Source: Nitrospinaceae bacterium
GTDB taxonomy: Bacteria; Nitrospinota; Nitrospinia; Nitrospinales; VA-1
NCBI GenBank assembly: GCA_029937635.1
Contig: JAPYPM010000139.1
Coordinates: 1-6,161 of the forward strand
Direction of reading: 5' to 3'
DNA: 6,161 nucleotides
Part shown: piece by piece, positions 4,890-6,161 of the stretch
Layout: the number at the start of each line of letters is the position of its first letter
How positions within the stretch are numbered: the first letter of the stretch is position 1
Notes under the pieces: model-generated
Databases searched by the model: none
The model's input: only the letters and a program-made list of their open reading frames with translations
Told to the model about the DNA's origin: nothing
Made by a program: the position numbers and the translations under genes

Positions 4890-6161
4890 CTATATTTTAC
4901 TGTCCAGTCCCTGCAAAACAACATCACGCATAAGCTCTGCGGGAGCCTTTTGTCGCGTCCAGAGCTCGAACTGTCCAACAGCTTGATTGACAAATAATTC
5001 GACCCCCGAAATTGTGACACATCCTGCCACTTTAGCCTCCCGAATCAAACGAGTCTCAAGAGGGTTATAAACAGAATCAAAAACAACCATTCCCTTTCGC
5101 AAACAACGCGACGAAATTGGTGTTTCTTCAAGGTTTGGGCTCATTCCAACTGGCGAACAGTTTATAAGCACATCTATTTCTTCATTATCTATCTCCTGAA
5201 TACTGACAACTTTTGCTTCTAGCTCCCGGCCTAATTGAATTCCTTTTTCTTTATCTCGATTGTAGGTGACAGTAATCTTCGCACCTTTCTCATAAATTCC
5301 TTGTCCGATTGCCTTTGCTGTTCCTCCCGCACCAATAATTAGCACATTTTTATTTTTAAGATCGACATGTTTTTCTATGGCTTTCAAAGCACCCATACAA
5401 TCAGTATTGTAACCTTTCCATCCCTTCCCCTCGCGCACCACGGTATTGACCGCTCCTATTTTTGTAGCCATCTCATCTATTTCATCCATCATCGAAATAA
5501 TATCTTCCTTAAATGGCATAGTCACACTCAGACCCTCTAAATATGGACTAAACCCTTTAAAAAATTTCTCCACGTTATCTACAAGGAAAGGGATATAAAT
5601 ATCATTCGACCCTATTTCTTTAAATGCTCGATTATGGATAAGATATCCCATACTTTTATAGACTGGATTTCCTATCACGCCATAAATCTTAAACGAGCTT
5701 CGCTTATCGCATACGCGATAAATATCTCTCAAGTTTGAACTAGTGATTTGACCTGGAGCAGTTTCCTTACCTGTTTCTAGCGACCCAAAAGTTAAAAACC
5801 CTCCTAATAGTGGAGAAAGAATACGACTTACTTCTCCTTTCTCCCCCATGCACAATGCGATAAGTTTTTTATCATCCTTTTTGGATCGGCGCAAAAGATC
5901 AAATAAAGCGAGGTTATTGTTAATGTCACGGGCATAAGTAACAATCTTAAGTATATCCGCCGGCATCGCGCACATTAATTCATAAAGATGGCCTATTCCC
6001 TCAGGAGTATCCGTAAAATTATGGTACGAAAGTATGACCTTTGATTTGTGTTCGGATTCTAAAAATGGCTTCAACAGTTCCTTTGGAGTAGACGTTTCGA
6101 TATCAACATATTCTGCTCCAGTTGCAACAGCCTGTTTTAGTATTTCAATTCTATCCTCCTC
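4890..6161 (-). CDS. aroDE: Fused 3-dehydroquinate dehydratase (type I) / shikimate dehydrogenase, partial at N-terminus
   Basis: This fusion carries steps 3 and 4 of the shikimate pathway, 3-dehydroquinate to 3-dehydroshikimate to shikimate (NADPH), in the cytoplasm. The frame stays open to the right edge (423 residues seen). A TTG at 6074 lies mid-domain and is not the start, because AVATGAEYVDIE upstream of it is conserved dehydratase sequence. About 80-100 residues are missing. Counting from the edge, the dehydratase (1-150) has His47 (SYHNF), Schiff-base Lys72, Arg113 (VSRI) and TAPGQ (134-138). The dehydrogenase (about 158-423) has GVIGNPV (161-167), catalytic Lys218 (MPFKE), Asn239 (GAVNT), Asp254 (GYNTDC), the NADP loop GAGGTAKA (277-284) with NRD (301-303), and Gln393 and Gln397 in the C-terminal helix. 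The usual HSxSP reads KSMGY (169-173). Fused AroDE is known in plants and chlamydiae. It converges on the mnmE cluster. Confidence 0.95.
   Translation of the reverse strand, partial: EEDRIEILKQAVATGAEYVDIETSTPKELLKPFLESEHKSKVILSYHNFTDTPEGIGHLYELMCAMPADILKIVTYARDINNNLALFDLLRRSKKDDKKLIALCMGEKGEVSRILSPLLGGFLTFGSLETGKETAPGQITSSNLRDIYRVCDKRSSFKIYGVIGNPVYKSMGYLIHNRAFKEIGSNDIYIPFLVDNVEKFFKGFSPYLEGLSVTMPFKEDIISMMDEIDEMATKIGAVNTVVREGKGWKGYNTDCMGALKAIEKHVDLKNKNVLIIGAGGTAKAIGQGIYEKGAKITVTYNRDKEKGIQLGRELEAKVVSIQEIDNEEIDVLINCSPVGMSPNLEETPISSRCLRKGMVVFDSVYNPLETRLIREAKVAGCVTISGVELFVNQAVGQFELWTRQKAPAELMRDVVLQGLDSKI

Noticed and set aside
4868..4900. Possible bidirectional terminator between the rhodanese gene and aroDE.
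   Set aside because: Only short AT pairs such as AAATA with TATTT can form, with a large unpaired loop and no GC core.
6072..6074. TTG as the start codon of aroDE, giving a 394-residue protein.
   Set aside because: The frame continues upstream to the window edge with conserved dehydratase sequence (YVDIE region), so the gene is truncated by the window and this codon is an internal Leu.

Overview
This window is a chromosomal housekeeping region from an AT-rich Gram-negative bacterium. The Gram-negative call rests on YidC, which has an N-terminal signal-anchor and a large periplasmic domain of about 320 residues, the form seen in diderm bacteria. The gene content (L34, RNase P protein, YidD, YidC, MnmE, and an AroD-AroE fusion) does not fix the phylum. 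The L34 and YidC style and the AroDE fusion would suit an uncultivated deltaproteobacterial-grade or similar diderm lineage, but that is a guess.

Layout from left to right. Bases 1-161 (minus strand) hold the N-terminus of an unrecognised single-helix membrane protein that runs off the left edge. Bases 162-596 are a non-coding divergent region. It carries two candidate promoters for the rightward operon and several inverted repeats, and no DnaA boxes were seen. The rightward cluster then follows: rpmH (597-731), rnpA (736-1080), yidD (1102-1356, TTG start), yidC (1373-3022, TTG start), a 96-base gap with a possible weak terminator, mnmE (3119-4495), and a single-domain rhodanese (4520-4867). 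A 22-base gap separates the rhodanese from the convergent gene aroDE (minus strand, stop at 4890). aroDE stays open to the right edge, so its true start lies outside the window.

How the genes work together. rpmH-rnpA-yidD-yidC-mnmE is the classical cluster found near the replication origin in many bacteria. It supplies a ribosomal protein, the protein subunit of tRNA-processing RNase P, the inner-membrane insertase with its small partner, and the wobble-uridine tRNA modification GTPase. Here dnaA is not next to rpmH, and jag, often found between yidC and mnmE, is missing. The rhodanese close behind mnmE is a possible sulfur carrier, and by inference only it could serve the 2-thiolation half of the same wobble-uridine modification. 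aroDE belongs to a separate pathway, aromatic amino acid (shikimate) synthesis, and is transcribed toward the cluster.

I see no mobile element, CRISPR array, RNA gene or clearly novel system. The items most worth a second look are the structured region upstream of rpmH, a Leu in the RNR motif of RnpA, the altered shikimate-binding motif of AroDE, and a hairpin covering the yidD ribosome binding site.
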